Shown: positions 54,571 to 63,488 of the stretch, piece by piece
Position numbering within the stretch: the first letter of the stretch is position 1
Layout of the letters: every line of letters starts with the position of its first letter
NCBI GenBank assembly: GCA_900544115.1
Contig: UQTW01000002.1
Location: forward strand, 62,001 to 126,000
DNA from: an uncultured Collinsella sp.
GTDB taxonomy: Bacteria > Actinomycetota > Coriobacteriia > Coriobacteriales > Coriobacteriaceae
DNA length: 64,000 bases
Direction: 5' to 3'
Notes under the pieces: model-generated
The model's input: the letters and a program-made list of their open reading frames with translations, nothing else
What the model was told of the DNA's origin: nothing
Databases searched by the model: none
Translations under genes and position numbers: made by a program

Positions 54571-56343
54571 TCAGTCGAGCTCGTGCGCACGCGCACCTTC
54601 GAACTGCATTCGATAGTAACGGGCATAAGTGCCGCCACGGGCGAGAAGCTCCTCGTGCGTGCCACGCTCCACAACGCGACCATGCTCAACGGTCGCGATC
54701 TCATCGGCATGCTTAATGGTCGAAAGACGGTGGGCGATGATAATCGTGGTGCGGCCGCGTGCCAGCTCTTCGAGCGACTCCTGCACCGCCTCCTCGCTCT
54801 CGTTATCCAAAGCACTCGTCGCCTCATCCAAAATAAGGATCTTGGGGTTCTTGAGAAACACTCGCGCGATGGCAACACGCTGCTTCTGTCCGCCCGAAAG
54901 ACGGCTGCCGCGCTCGCCCACGACCGTGTCATAACCCTGTGGAAGCGACTCGATAAAGGCATCGATGTTGGCGCGACGGGCGGCCTCGGCGATCTCTCCT
55001 GCCGTAGCGCCCGGCTTGCCGTAGGCGATGTTCTCGCCAATCGTGCCGTCAAACAGATAGACATCCTGCTGCACCAGGCCGATGGCGCGACGCAGGCTCT
55101 GCTGCGTCACATCGCGCACGTCCTGGCCGTCGATGCTAATGGATCCGGCAGCCACGTCATAAAAGCGCGGCAGCAGCGAACAGGTCGTGGACTTGCCACC
55201 GCCCGAAGGGCCAACCAAAGCGATGGTCTGCCCGGGCTTGATGGACAGATTCATATGGTCGATAACGGGACGCTCTTCGGCATCGCCCTCGCCCAGCTCA
55301 ACGTCCTCGTAGTTAAAGCACACGTCGTGATAATCCACGGCGCCGGCAGTCACCTGCAGATCCGTGGCGCCCGGCTTGTCCTGGATATCCGGCACGGTCG
55401 AGAGCACCTCGTCCATACGCTTAAAGCCGGCGATAGCCTTCTGATATGTTTCGGCCGAATTGACGAGCGTCTCGAGCGGCGTGCAGAACAGCGAAATATA
55501 GAGTGCAAAGGTCGCCATATCGACCGCCTGCAGCTGTCCCTGGGCGACCAGCCAGCCGCCCAGCAGTACCACGATCACATAGAGCACACCCGAGAGCAGG
55601 CCATACGTCGCAGTATAGACGCCCATGGCGTGATACATGTTTTCCTTGGACGAAAGGTAGCGATTGTTGGAGGCGCGGAACTTAGAGCGCTCGGTCTCCT
55701 CATTGGCAAAGCTCTTGACCACGCGCATGCCCGCCAGCGAATCCTGCAGCTGCGCATTGATGCCGCTGATTTTTTTGCGATTGTCGCTAAAGACCTCGCG
55801 CATGCGCATGTTCTGCCAAAACATGATGACCGCAAACGCTGCTGTCACCACAGCCATGGCAAGCGCCAGCACCGGGGCGATGGTAAAGAGGATCACAAAC
55901 GAGCCGATAATCTCGATGCCGCAGATGATGATCCACTCGGGCACATGGTGCGCCGCCTCGCAGATATCGAACAGGTCGTTGACCACGCGGCTCATCATGT
56001 CGCCCGAGCTGTTGCGATCGAAGTATGCAAAGCTAAAGCGCTCGTACTGATCGAACAGGTCCTCGCGCATCTTGGACTCCATGCGCGCGCCCATCACATG
56101 GCCCCAGTAGCTCACAAAGTAGCGGCAGGCGCAGCGGATGGCATACATCAGCACCAGTCCCACCGCAATCATACCGAGCGCCTGCATAATGGCAGCCTGA
56201 CCCTGGGTAAACAACCCGCCGGTCAGATTGCGCAGAATAATAGGAAACGCAAGGTCAATGGCAGCAAGCACCAGAGCACAAACAGTATCGGCAACAAAAA
56301 GCCCCGTCTGGGGCTCGTAATACGAGAGAAACCTTTTCAGCAT
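54571..56343 (-). CDS. ABC exporter, fused membrane and ATPase domains (590 aa)
   Basis: A half-transporter of the MsbA/LmrA type. The N-terminal membrane domain (about residues 10-305) has hydrophobic segments including TVCALVLAAIDLAFPIIL and MIAVGLVLMYAIRCAC; the ATPase has Walker A GPSGGGKST, VQQDVYLFDGTIGENI, signature LSGGQKQRVAIARVFL, Walker B ILILDEATSALD and IAHRLSTIKHAD. It probably acts as a homodimer; the substrate is unknown. ATG 56343 follows AAGGTG, which directly touches the terminal hairpin of a repeat element (56351-56499), so the leader is structured. Confidence 0.92.
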   Translation of the reverse strand: MLKRFLSYYEPQTGLFVADTVCALVLAAIDLAFPIILRNLTGGLFTQGQAAIMQALGMIAVGLVLMYAIRCACRYFVSYWGHVMGARMESKMREDLFDQYERFSFAYFDRNSSGDMMSRVVNDLFDICEAAHHVPEWIIICGIEIIGSFVILFTIAPVLALAMAVVTAAFAVIMFWQNMRMREVFSDNRKKISGINAQLQDSLAGMRVVKSFANEETERSKFRASNNRYLSSKENMYHAMGVYTATYGLLSGVLYVIVVLLGGWLVAQGQLQAVDMATFALYISLFCTPLETLVNSAETYQKAIAGFKRMDEVLSTVPDIQDKPGATDLQVTAGAVDYHDVCFNYEDVELGEGDAEERPVIDHMNLSIKPGQTIALVGPSGGGKSTTCSLLPRFYDVAAGSISIDGQDVRDVTQQSLRRAIGLVQQDVYLFDGTIGENIAYGKPGATAGEIAEAARRANIDAFIESLPQGYDTVVGERGSRLSGGQKQRVAIARVFLKNPKILILDEATSALDNESEEAVQESLEELARGRTTIIIAHRLSTIKHADEIATVEHGRVVERGTHEELLARGGTYARYYRMQFEGARAHELD

Positions 56344-56350
56344 AATCACC

Positions 56351-56499
56351 TTACGCGGTTTTACCAAACCGCGTTTCGTCTCGACGCTGCAAGTGCTCCA
56401 TTTGGACAATCTGGCCTTCAATCGTCGGTCGCGTATATCCATACGCTTCCCTCCTCTTTTAGGCCACCTTGTCTCAAATGGAGCACTTTCGCTGACTTA
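56351..56499 (-). repeat. 149-bp composite hairpin element, copy 2, in ABC exporter leader
   Basis: On the minus strand: TAAGTCAGCGAAA; arm GTGCTCCATTTG; CAAGGTGGCC; interior; GGCCAGATTG; partner arm CAAATGGAGCAC; GCAGCGTCGAG; and the terminal hairpin ACGCGGTTTGGTAAAACCGCGT, ending next to AAGG of the ribosome binding site. Outer and motif parts match the element at 38312-38461; the arms differ but still pair. Confidence 0.8.
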
Positions 56500-56527
56500 C
56501 ACAAACCTGCGGGATCATCCCCGCTCG

Positions 56528-57223
56528 TTAAAGCTCCGCGCCCCCAAGGCGATGCGCGATGCTATCGCAGGCCAAGGCGCCCACGACGGTCTTGGCGTCT
56601 TCGATCTTGCCGTCGAGCACGGCGTCGATCAGCTCGTGCAGCGGCACCAGGTCCACGTTGACAAACTCGTCATCATCGGGGTTGGGCGCATCAAACTCGA
56701 GCTTGGTAGCCAAGTAGATGTGGATGATCTCATCGCAAAAACCACAGGACGTGACAATCGACGTCAAAAAGCGAATACGACCAGCCCTAAAGCCCGTCTC
56801 CTCATGCAGTTCGCGCTTGGCGCAATCGAGCGGGTCCTCGCCTGGATCGAGCTTGCCGGCGGGAATCTCGACCGTCACGCGGTCGATGGCGGTGCGGTAC
56901 TGACGCACCAGTACGATCTTGCCACTCTCGGTCAGCGCCACAACGGCCGCCGCACCCGGATGGCGAACGATATCGCGGGCGCTGCGGCGACCGTTGGGCA
57001 GCTCAACCTCAAGACGGTGGACATCGAGGATCTTGCCCTTCCAGGCACACTCCTCCGAAAGAATCTTCTCGTGCAGCTCGACATCGTGCGGGTCGTCGTC
57101 GCCCAACACCAGCGCCGGCTCGTCAGCGACCTCGCCACCAGGCTCGCCCTCGGCGTGCCCATACATGCGGCTGTCCTCTTCAACGATCTGCGCATCCACG
57201 AGCTCTTCGTTCTTCTCGTCCAT
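56528..57223 (-). CDS. Nudix hydrolase, ADP-ribose pyrophosphatase type (231 aa)
   Basis: The Nudix box GKLDPGEDPLDCAKRELHEETGF is seen at about residues 126-148 (positions near 56780-56850), after VRQYRTAIDRVTVEIPAG, which is characteristic of ADP-ribose pyrophosphatases (NudF-like). An acidic N-terminal extension of about 45 residues precedes the fold. ATG 57223 has GAGAGGA 9 bases upstream; ATG 57232 would leave no spacing. It follows purD by 21 bp and is likely in the same transcript. Confidence 0.92.
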   Translation of the reverse strand: MDEKNEELVDAQIVEEDSRMYGHAEGEPGGEVADEPALVLGDDDPHDVELHEKILSEECAWKGKILDVHRLEVELPNGRRSARDIVRHPGAAAVVALTESGKIVLVRQYRTAIDRVTVEIPAGKLDPGEDPLDCAKRELHEETGFRAGRIRFLTSIVTSCGFCDEIIHIYLATKLEFDAPNPDDDEFVNVDLVPLHELIDAVLDGKIEDAKTVVGALACDSIAHRLGGAEL

Positions 57224-57244
57224 CCGTCTCATTCCTCTCGGATT

Positions 57245-58549
57245 TTAGGCATCCCAGGCGTCGCGGCCGCGCAGCGCGCGCAGGCCGATGTCGTGGCGCA
57301 GGGTCTTGCCTTCAAAATCAATCTTCTCGCAGGCCTCGTAGGCAAGGTTGCGAGCGTTCTCGAACGTGTCACCCAGAGCGGTTACGGCAAGCACGCGGCC
57401 GCCGTTGGTCACGAGCTGGCCATCCACCACGGCGGTGCCCGCGTGGTACACGGTCACGTTCTCCATGGCCTCGGCGTCGGCGATACCGGTGATGACCTTG
57501 CCCTTCTCGTAGCTGCCGGGATAGCCCGCGCTCGTCAGGACAACGGCCACAGCCCACTCGTCACGCCAGTCAAGCTCAATCTGATCGAGCTCGCAGTTGG
57601 CGCAGGCGAGCATGACCTCGACCAGGTCGTTCTTAAGGCGCGGCAGCACGACCTGCGTCTCGGGGTCGCCAAAGCGAGCATTGAACTCCAGCACCTTGGG
57701 GCCGGCAGGCGTGAGCATAAAGCCGCCGTACAGGCAGCCGCGGTAGTCGATGCCCTCGGCAGCGAGCTCGGCCACGGTCTGCTCCATGACCGCCACCATG
57801 GTGGCGTGCTCCTCGTCGGTCACGATGGGCACCGGGCTGTAGACGCCCATGCCGCCGGTGTTGGGGCCCTTGTCGCCCTCGAGGGCGCGCTTGTGGTCCT
57901 GCGAGGTGGCCATGGGGCGCACGGTCTTGCCGTCGGTAAAGGCGAGCAGCGAGCACTCGGGACCAACGAGCATCTCCTCGATAACCACGGTGTTGCCGGC
58001 ATCGCCAAAGGTGCCGCCAAAGCACTCGCGCACGGCCTCCTCGGCCTGCTCAAGTTCGGTCGCCACGATAACGCCCTTGCCCGCGGCAAGGCCGTCGGCC
58101 TTGACGACCAGCGGAGCGCCCTGCTCACGCACATAAGCAAGAGCCGAAGCCTCGTCGGTAAACGAGCCGTAGGCTGCCGTCGGAATGCCCGCGCGCTCCA
58201 TGAGCTGCTTGGAGAACAGCTTGGAGCCCTCCATCTGAGCGCCCTCGGCACCCGGGCCAAAGCAGGGAATACCCGCCGCGCGCACGGCGTCGGCCACACC
58301 CGCCACGAGCGGAGCCTCGGGGCCAATTACCACGAGTCCGCATCCGTGGCTCTGCGCAAACGCCGCCACGGCCGCAGGATCGCAGTCGTCGAGAACAACG
58401 TTCTCGCCGCAGCTCGCGGTGCCGCCGTTGCCCGGCGCGATGTAGAGCTTGCCGGCGCGCGGTGATGCTGCGAGCTCAGCTGCCAAAGCATGCTCACGGC
58501 CGCCGCTGCCCAACAACAGGATGTCGATGGTTTGAGTGTCCGCCTTCAA
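57245..58549 (-). CDS. purD: Phosphoribosylamine-glycine ligase
   Basis: PurD is the second step of purine synthesis, an ATP-grasp enzyme. It has LLLGSGGREHALA, PGNGGTA, GPEAPLVAGVAD, ADGLAAGKGV, NTGGMGVYSPVP and FNARFGDPETQVVLPRL in 434 residues. No ATG fits: the best start is TTG at 58549 with AGGAGG 5 bases upstream. It follows purA after 118 bp that contain a GC-rich hairpin. Confidence 0.95.
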   Translation of the reverse strand: MKADTQTIDILLLGSGGREHALAAELAASPRAGKLYIAPGNGGTASCGENVVLDDCDPAAVAAFAQSHGCGLVVIGPEAPLVAGVADAVRAAGIPCFGPGAEGAQMEGSKLFSKQLMERAGIPTAAYGSFTDEASALAYVREQGAPLVVKADGLAAGKGVIVATELEQAEEAVRECFGGTFGDAGNTVVIEEMLVGPECSLLAFTDGKTVRPMATSQDHKRALEGDKGPNTGGMGVYSPVPIVTDEEHATMVAVMEQTVAELAAEGIDYRGCLYGGFMLTPAGPKVLEFNARFGDPETQVVLPRLKNDLVEVMLACANCELDQIELDWRDEWAVAVVLTSAGYPGSYEKGKVITGIADAEAMENVTVYHAGTAVVDGQLVTNGGRVLAVTALGDTFENARNLAYEACEKIDFEGKTLRHDIGLRALRGRDAWDA

Positions 58550-58603
58550 GGGTGCCTCCTCTATGGATGAATGGCCCGCTCCGCGCGAGCCCTTTGCAAG
58601 CAA

Positions 58604-58645
58604 ATATACCCCTCGGCCGCCCGCTTGGGCTGCAAAGGGGTATAT
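58604..58645. repeat. Hairpin between purA and purD
   Basis: ATATACCCCT pairs with AGGGGTATAT, and further GC-rich pairing is possible inside. A poor T-run follows on either strand, so it may be a weak terminator or an RNA-processing site rather than a full stop. Confidence 0.6.
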
Positions 58646-58667
58646 CGCAATAACCAAATAGTCCCGA

Positions 58668-59954
58668 TTACTTCCAGAATCGGTTGATGATCTGCTCGCG
58701 ACCGGCGCCGACGCCAATGAACGTCACGCGGGTGTGTGCCAGATCCTCGATAAACGCCACGTAGTCCTGAGCCTCCTGCGGCAGCTCATCAAAGCTGCGG
58801 CAACCGGTGATGTCGCACTTCCAGCCGGGGAGCTCCTCGTAGATGGGCTTGGCATGCTCAAAGCGCACCTGATGCTCGGGCACGCTGGTGTAGCGCTCGC
58901 CATCGACGTCGTAGGCCACGCACACCTTGATGGTGTCGAAGGCCGAAAGCACGTCGAGCTTAGTCAGGGCGATATCGGTGAGGCCGTTGACGCGTGAGGC
59001 GTAGTTGGCGATGGGGCCGTCGAACCAGCCGCAGCGACGACGGCGACCGGTGGTCACACCGTACTCATAGCCCTCCTCGGTCAGCGTGTGGCCGGCCTCG
59101 GACTCATAGGAAAGCTCGGTGGGCATGGGGCCCGAACCGACGCGGGTGATATAGGCCTTCATGACGCCCAGCACGCGGTCGACGTTCTTCATGCCCACGC
59201 CGGAGCCGGTGATGGCGCCGCCGGCGGTGCAGTTGGAAGACGTCACGTACGGATAGGTGCCGTGGTCGATGTCGAGCAACGTCGCCTGGGCGCCCTCAAA
59301 CAGCAGGTCCTTGCCCTCATCGATCATGTTGTTGAGCAGCAGGCTCGTCTCGGTGATGTAGGGACGCAGGCGCTCGGCCATGGGCAGGTACTCGTCGCAA
59401 ATCTGGTCCACGGTGTAGGTGGGCAGGTTGTAGATGAGCTCAAGCTCGGGGTTCACGCGGGCGAGAGCGGTCTCCAGCTTGTCGCGGAACAGCGCCTCGT
59501 CCAGCATATCCTGCATGCGCAGGCCAATGCGGGCCATCTTGTCCTGATAGCACGGACCGATACCGCGCTTGGTGGTACCGATGTTCTTCTTGCCGAGCTT
59601 CTGCTCAAAGGCGCCATCCAGGTCGATGTGGTACGGCATGATGACATGCGCGTTGCCGCTAATCTTGAGGTTCTTGGTGGTGATGCCGTCGGCCTCGAAC
59701 ATGTCGATCTCCTCAAGGACAACCTTGGGGTTGACGACGCAGCCGTTACCGATCACCGACACATGGTCGGAATACATGATGCCGGAGGGCACCTGGTGCA
59801 GGCCGTACTTCTTGCCGTTGACGACGATGGTGTGGCCGGCGTTGTTGCCGCCCGAGTAGCGCACGACGGCATCGAAGTCGCCGGCGACCAGGTCGCAGAT
59901 CTTACCCTTGCCCTCATCGCCCCACTGGGCACCGACCAAAACGGTTGACGGCAT
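58668..59954 (-). CDS. purA: Adenylosuccinate synthetase
   Basis: PurA is the first committed step from IMP to AMP, using GTP and aspartate. It has GAQWGDEGKGKICDL (P-loop), GGNNAGHTI, HQVPSG, GTTKRGIGPCYQDKMARIG, LFEGAQATLLDIDHGTYPYVTSS and TTGRRRRCGWFD. The length of 428 residues is normal. It lies after dnaB (93 bp) and before purD. Confidence 0.97.
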   Translation of the reverse strand: MPSTVLVGAQWGDEGKGKICDLVAGDFDAVVRYSGGNNAGHTIVVNGKKYGLHQVPSGIMYSDHVSVIGNGCVVNPKVVLEEIDMFEADGITTKNLKISGNAHVIMPYHIDLDGAFEQKLGKKNIGTTKRGIGPCYQDKMARIGLRMQDMLDEALFRDKLETALARVNPELELIYNLPTYTVDQICDEYLPMAERLRPYITETSLLLNNMIDEGKDLLFEGAQATLLDIDHGTYPYVTSSNCTAGGAITGSGVGMKNVDRVLGVMKAYITRVGSGPMPTELSYESEAGHTLTEEGYEYGVTTGRRRRCGWFDGPIANYASRVNGLTDIALTKLDVLSAFDTIKVCVAYDVDGERYTSVPEHQVRFEHAKPIYEELPGWKCDITGCRSFDELPQEAQDYVAFIEDLAHTRVTFIGVGAGREQIINRFWK

Positions 59955-60047
59955 GTTTACTCCTTACATTCATGGACTGTCTACGCGCCACGCCGGCACG
60001 CAGAAGCACAAAACATTCCCAGTATACCCGTGCAACGGGCGCCTGTC

Positions 60048-61439
60048 CTACTCCTCGGCATGTGCCCCATCAAGCTCATAGAACTTGGTGGATGCCGGCA
60101 GGAACATCAGGTCGACGTCGCCGATCGGGCCCGAACGGTTCTTGGCCACGACGATACGCGTAACGCCCTCGTCGGGTCGATCGTCGCGCGAGGCTTCGGC
60201 CTCATCGGCGGAGCGGTCCAAGAACATAACGATATCGGCGTCCTGCTCGATGGAGCCCGATTCACGAAGGTCGGAAAGCTGCGGGCGCTTGCCGGTACGG
60301 GATTCGACCTGACGCGAGAGCTGCGACAGCGCGATGAGCGGGATCTTGAGTTCCTTGGCCATGATCTTCAGACCACGCGACATCTCGGAGACCTCGACGG
60401 TACGGCTCTCGGAGCGGCGTCCCGGCGGAGGACTCACCAGCTGCAGGTAGTCCAGGATGATGATGGCCTTCTCCTTGTTGTGGAGCATGCGGCGGCTCTT
60501 GGCGCGAATCTCGGTCACTGTGGTGCCGGGCGTATCGTCAATCAGAATATCGAGCTTGGACAAGGTCTGCGTGGCCTCGTTGATATTGGCCCACTGCTCG
60601 GGGCTAATGCGGCCCATGCGGAAGTCACTGATCGAAATCATGGCGTAGGCGCAGATCAGACGCTGGGCAATTTCCTTGCCCGACATCTCCAGAGAGAAGA
60701 AGCCGACGGTATAACCGGCAGCGGCAGCGTTGAGCGCCAGATTCAGGGCGAACGACGTCTTACCTACAGCAGGACGGGCGCCGATGATGATGAGCTGGCC
60801 CTCGCGAAAACCCATGAGCATGCGGTCGAGCGACGGGAAACCCGTGGGTACGCCCGCGGCCTGTCCACCGGCCTGGCACACTTCCTCGGCCTCGTTATAG
60901 GCCTCGACCATAAACTCGGTCAGCGTCTTGTAGCTCGACTTGACCTCGCGCGCCGTGACCTTGAGCAGCTTGCTCTCGGCCAGCTCGACAACCTCTTTGG
61001 TGTCGGTGGGGGCGTTATATGCCAGCGCGTTGATCTCGTTGGTGGCGCCGATCAGCTCACGCAGCATCGAATCGCGGCGAACGATGGCGGCATGGTGCTG
61101 CCAGTTGACGAGCGACAGGGTCTGACCCATCAACTCCAAAATGTACGCTTCGCCGCCCACGGCATCGAGCTTGTTGATGCTTCGCAGGTAATCGATCAGC
61201 GAGATGGAGTCGATGGGAATGCGGCTGTTGTACATATCGACCATCGCGGTATAGATGGTCTTATGAATGGGCCGGTAGAAGTCATCGGGCTGCAGCTCGA
61301 CCTGGGCCTCTTCGACTACCTCGGGCGATAGCAGCATAGCGGCCAGTACATTGGCCTCTGCATCTTGGTTTTGGGGAAGACCCAACTTTGAGCCGCGGTC
61401 CTCAACCGTCAGCCCGGTCTCCCTATCGTCGTATGCCAT
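60048..61439 (-). CDS. dnaB: Replicative DNA helicase
   Basis: This is the hexameric fork helicase. The N-terminal domain starts LPQNQDAEANVLAAMLLSPEVV; the RecA-like domain has Walker A GARPAVGKTSFALN, FFSLEMSGKEIAQRL, Walker B AIIILDYLQLV and SQLSRQVESR, DLRESGSIEQDADIVMFLDR. It has 463 residues. ATG 61439 follows GAGG at a 6-base spacing; an upstream in-frame Met is less likely. Its upstream region was hit by an IS3-type element whose left end is 127 bp before the start. Confidence 0.97.
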   Translation of the reverse strand: MAYDDRETGLTVEDRGSKLGLPQNQDAEANVLAAMLLSPEVVEEAQVELQPDDFYRPIHKTIYTAMVDMYNSRIPIDSISLIDYLRSINKLDAVGGEAYILELMGQTLSLVNWQHHAAIVRRDSMLRELIGATNEINALAYNAPTDTKEVVELAESKLLKVTAREVKSSYKTLTEFMVEAYNEAEEVCQAGGQAAGVPTGFPSLDRMLMGFREGQLIIIGARPAVGKTSFALNLALNAAAAGYTVGFFSLEMSGKEIAQRLICAYAMISISDFRMGRISPEQWANINEATQTLSKLDILIDDTPGTTVTEIRAKSRRMLHNKEKAIIILDYLQLVSPPPGRRSESRTVEVSEMSRGLKIMAKELKIPLIALSQLSRQVESRTGKRPQLSDLRESGSIEQDADIVMFLDRSADEAEASRDDRPDEGVTRIVVAKNRSGPIGDVDLMFLPASTKFYELDGAHAEE

Positions 61440-61565
61440 GAGCATCCTCATTCATGTCGCTTGCGAGCATCCATAGTATCAGCCACAGCTTTAAATCGAG
61501 GCGCGCCTTAACAATCATCACCGAACCAAACGGGCGAACGGTCCCTTATGTACGTTGTGTTAGAC

Positions 61566-62847
61566 GGGACTGCGGACGATTTCTTGGACCGTTACGCGGC
61601 CCTTCCCAGCGCGGCGCGGAACTCGGCCGGCGTGCGGCCGCCGAGCGCATCGCTGCGCCTCTCCGTATTGTATCGGCCGATCCAGCCCCCGAGCTCCTCG
61701 ATGAAGCGGGCAGGGGTCCAGCCCGACCAGTCCCTGCCGTGCCAGAACTCCCTCTTGAGCAGGCCGAAGAAGCCCTCCATCGCCGCGTTGTCCGGGCTGC
61801 AGCCCTTGGCGGACATGCTCCTGGCGAGGCCGTGCCCCTCGCAGATCGAGATCCAGCCGGGCCAGCGGTAGTGGCCGCCGCGGTCGGAGTGGATGACGGG
61901 GCGCTCGCCGGGCGCGAGCAGCGCGCAGGCGTCCTCGAGCGTCGAGTTGGCGAGCGCGGCGTCCGGTCTCTCGCCGGCCCTCCACGCCACGACCGAGGAG
62001 TCGAAGCAGTCCCTGATGGCCGACAGGTAGACCTTCCTGCCGGAGGGCAGCCTGAACTCGGTGATGTCGGTGAGCCACAGGAAGTTCGGCAGGGCCGAGC
62101 GGAAGTCGCGGCGCACGAGGTTCGGCGGGGCCGGCGTCGGCTCGCCCGCATAGGAGCTGTAGGGCCTCCTCTTCCTCCTCATCCACCTGGGGACCAGGCC
62201 CTCCTCGCGCATGATGCGGAGGACGACCTTCTCCGAGGCGCGCACGGGCTCGTCGAGCTCGCGCAGGCGCGCCGTCACGAAGCGGTACCCCCGCGCCCCC
62301 TCGCCGTCCTCGGTGAAGATCCTGCGCACGAGCGCGCGCAGGGGCGCGCGCCGGTCGGGCCTCGCGATCGCGCGGCGCTGGTACTCATAGGAGCTCTTTG
62401 ATATCCCCAAGGAACTCGTGAGTTCTCTCAAGGACCACTTCCCGCACGGCCTCAGGCGGTCTATCACCAGGGTCTTCTCCCTGTTCGACATCCCGTCGAG
62501 GCTCGCGGCTTTTAAAACGTCCTGCACCGCCCTCAGCACCGCGTTCTCGAGCCTGAGCCGCTCGATCAGGGCGTCCTTGTCCTCCGGGTCGATGTCGGGG
62601 TAGTCGGGGCCGTCCCCGACGAGTCGCGGCAGGTCCATTCCTCCACCGGCCCTTCCCGCGGGCTTGCGCACGTCCCTGATCCAGCGCCAGACGGACGTCT
62701 TGCCGGGCCCGCCGAGTATCTCGGTTATCTCCATGACGGTGAGCCCGGCGCCGCGAAGCGCCCTGGCCCTCTCCACCATTCTCCTACTGTATGCCATGCG
62801 GACTCCGTTCCGGACCTCAACGGTCCAACTATTTTGTCCGCAGTCCC
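61566..62847 (-). mobile_element. IS3-family-like insertion sequence, 1,282 bp, apparently complete
   Basis: The inverted ends share GGGACTGCGGAC and TTGGACCGTT (left from 61566, right ending 62847). Both ends are flanked by GAC (61563-61565 and 62848-62850), a 3-bp target duplication typical of IS3. It encodes one full-length transposase. It lies between the dnaB promoter region and the lincosamide-resistance-like gene. Confidence 0.85.
61592..62797 (-). CDS. IS3-type DDE transposase in a single frame (401 aa)
   Basis: An N-terminal HTH region (MVERARALRGAGLTVMEITE) and a short coiled-coil-like stretch (DALIERLRLENAVLRAVQDV) are followed by an HTH_21-like part (YEYQRRAI) and an rve catalytic core: D in WLTDITEF, D in HSDRGGHY and E in AAMEGFFGLLKREF. 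Most IS3 elements make this product by a frameshift between orfA and orfB; here it is one continuous frame. CGGAG precedes ATG 62797. Confidence 0.9.
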   Translation of the reverse strand: MAYSRRMVERARALRGAGLTVMEITEILGGPGKTSVWRWIRDVRKPAGRAGGGMDLPRLVGDGPDYPDIDPEDKDALIERLRLENAVLRAVQDVLKAASLDGMSNREKTLVIDRLRPCGKWSLRELTSSLGISKSSYEYQRRAIARPDRRAPLRALVRRIFTEDGEGARGYRFVTARLRELDEPVRASEKVVLRIMREEGLVPRWMRRKRRPYSSYAGEPTPAPPNLVRRDFRSALPNFLWLTDITEFRLPSGRKVYLSAIRDCFDSSVVAWRAGERPDAALANSTLEDACALLAPGERPVIHSDRGGHYRWPGWISICEGHGLARSMSAKGCSPDNAAMEGFFGLLKREFWHGRDWSGWTPARFIEELGGWIGRYNTERRSDALGGRTPAEFRAALGRAA

Positions 62848-62876
62848 GACCGCTTTGGATACTGGGACTTTTCCTA

Positions 62877-62882
62877 TATAAT
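62877..62882 (+). promoter_or_regulatory. -10 element of the nucleotidyltransferase gene
   Basis: TATAAT lies 40 bp before the start. A weak TTTGGA -35 at 62854-62859 with 17-bp spacing is 6 bp outside the IS end, so the insertion may have changed what lies upstream of the promoter. Confidence 0.55.
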
Positions 62883-62922
62883 CTTTCTTGCTTAGATAGC
62901 AGGCGAAAGCGAAGGAGCTCCT

Positions 62923-63417
62923 ATGGTCACCAAGGATGATGCGTGTTGGATAATCGGCCTTTCCGCAGGTGCGGGCATTGGCGTATACCTTGATGGCGGC
63001 TGGGGCATCGATGCGCTTGTCGGGCGTGAGACCAGGGCTCATAACGACATCGACCTGTTCGTTCAGCGCGGGGATTACCAAAGGTTCGTGGATCTAATTG
63101 CTGATGAGGGGTTTTCCGAGGTGGCTGCATCTTTCACCACCGAAGATCACACGGTGTGGCAAGACGAGGCGGGGCGCATCGTCGACCTGCATTGCTTCGA
63201 TTTCGCCGAGAATGGCGATATTCTGTATCAGGGAGATCGTTTTCCCGGGGAGGTCTTTTCGGGGAGGGGGCGCATCGGCGAGGTGGAGGTGTCGTGCATC
63301 GACCCCGAAAGCCAGCTGTTGTTTCACTTGGGCTATCAGCATGACGAGCACGACGCCCACGATGTCATGCTCCTATGCCGTGAGTACGGTTTCGACGTTC
63401 CCGAAGAATATCGCTAG
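62923..63417 (+). CDS. Lincosamide nucleotidyltransferase-like protein (164 aa)
   Basis: The N-terminal nucleotidyltransferase motif YLDGGWGIDALVGRETRAHN followed by DIDLFV (residues about 22-48) is the signature of the Lnu/LinA-type adenylyltransferases (PF10706-like), and a 164-residue length matches them. IVDLHCFDF and a C-terminal HLGYQHDEHDAHDVMLL follow. Known members inactivate lincomycin and clindamycin; whether this one does is not shown by sequence alone. AAGGAG lies 5 bases before the ATG. It is located between two insertion elements, which fits mobility. Confidence 0.8.
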   Translation: MVTKDDACWIIGLSAGAGIGVYLDGGWGIDALVGRETRAHNDIDLFVQRGDYQRFVDLIADEGFSEVAASFTTEDHTVWQDEAGRIVDLHCFDFAENGDILYQGDRFPGEVFSGRGRIGEVEVSCIDPESQLLFHLGYQHDEHDAHDVMLLCREYGFDVPEEYR

Positions 63418-63488
63418 CTGTTGCTATTTGCATCGGGGCACGACTTCAGCGCTTGCCGCAGATGCGCTGCGCCAGACCGCCCTGGACA

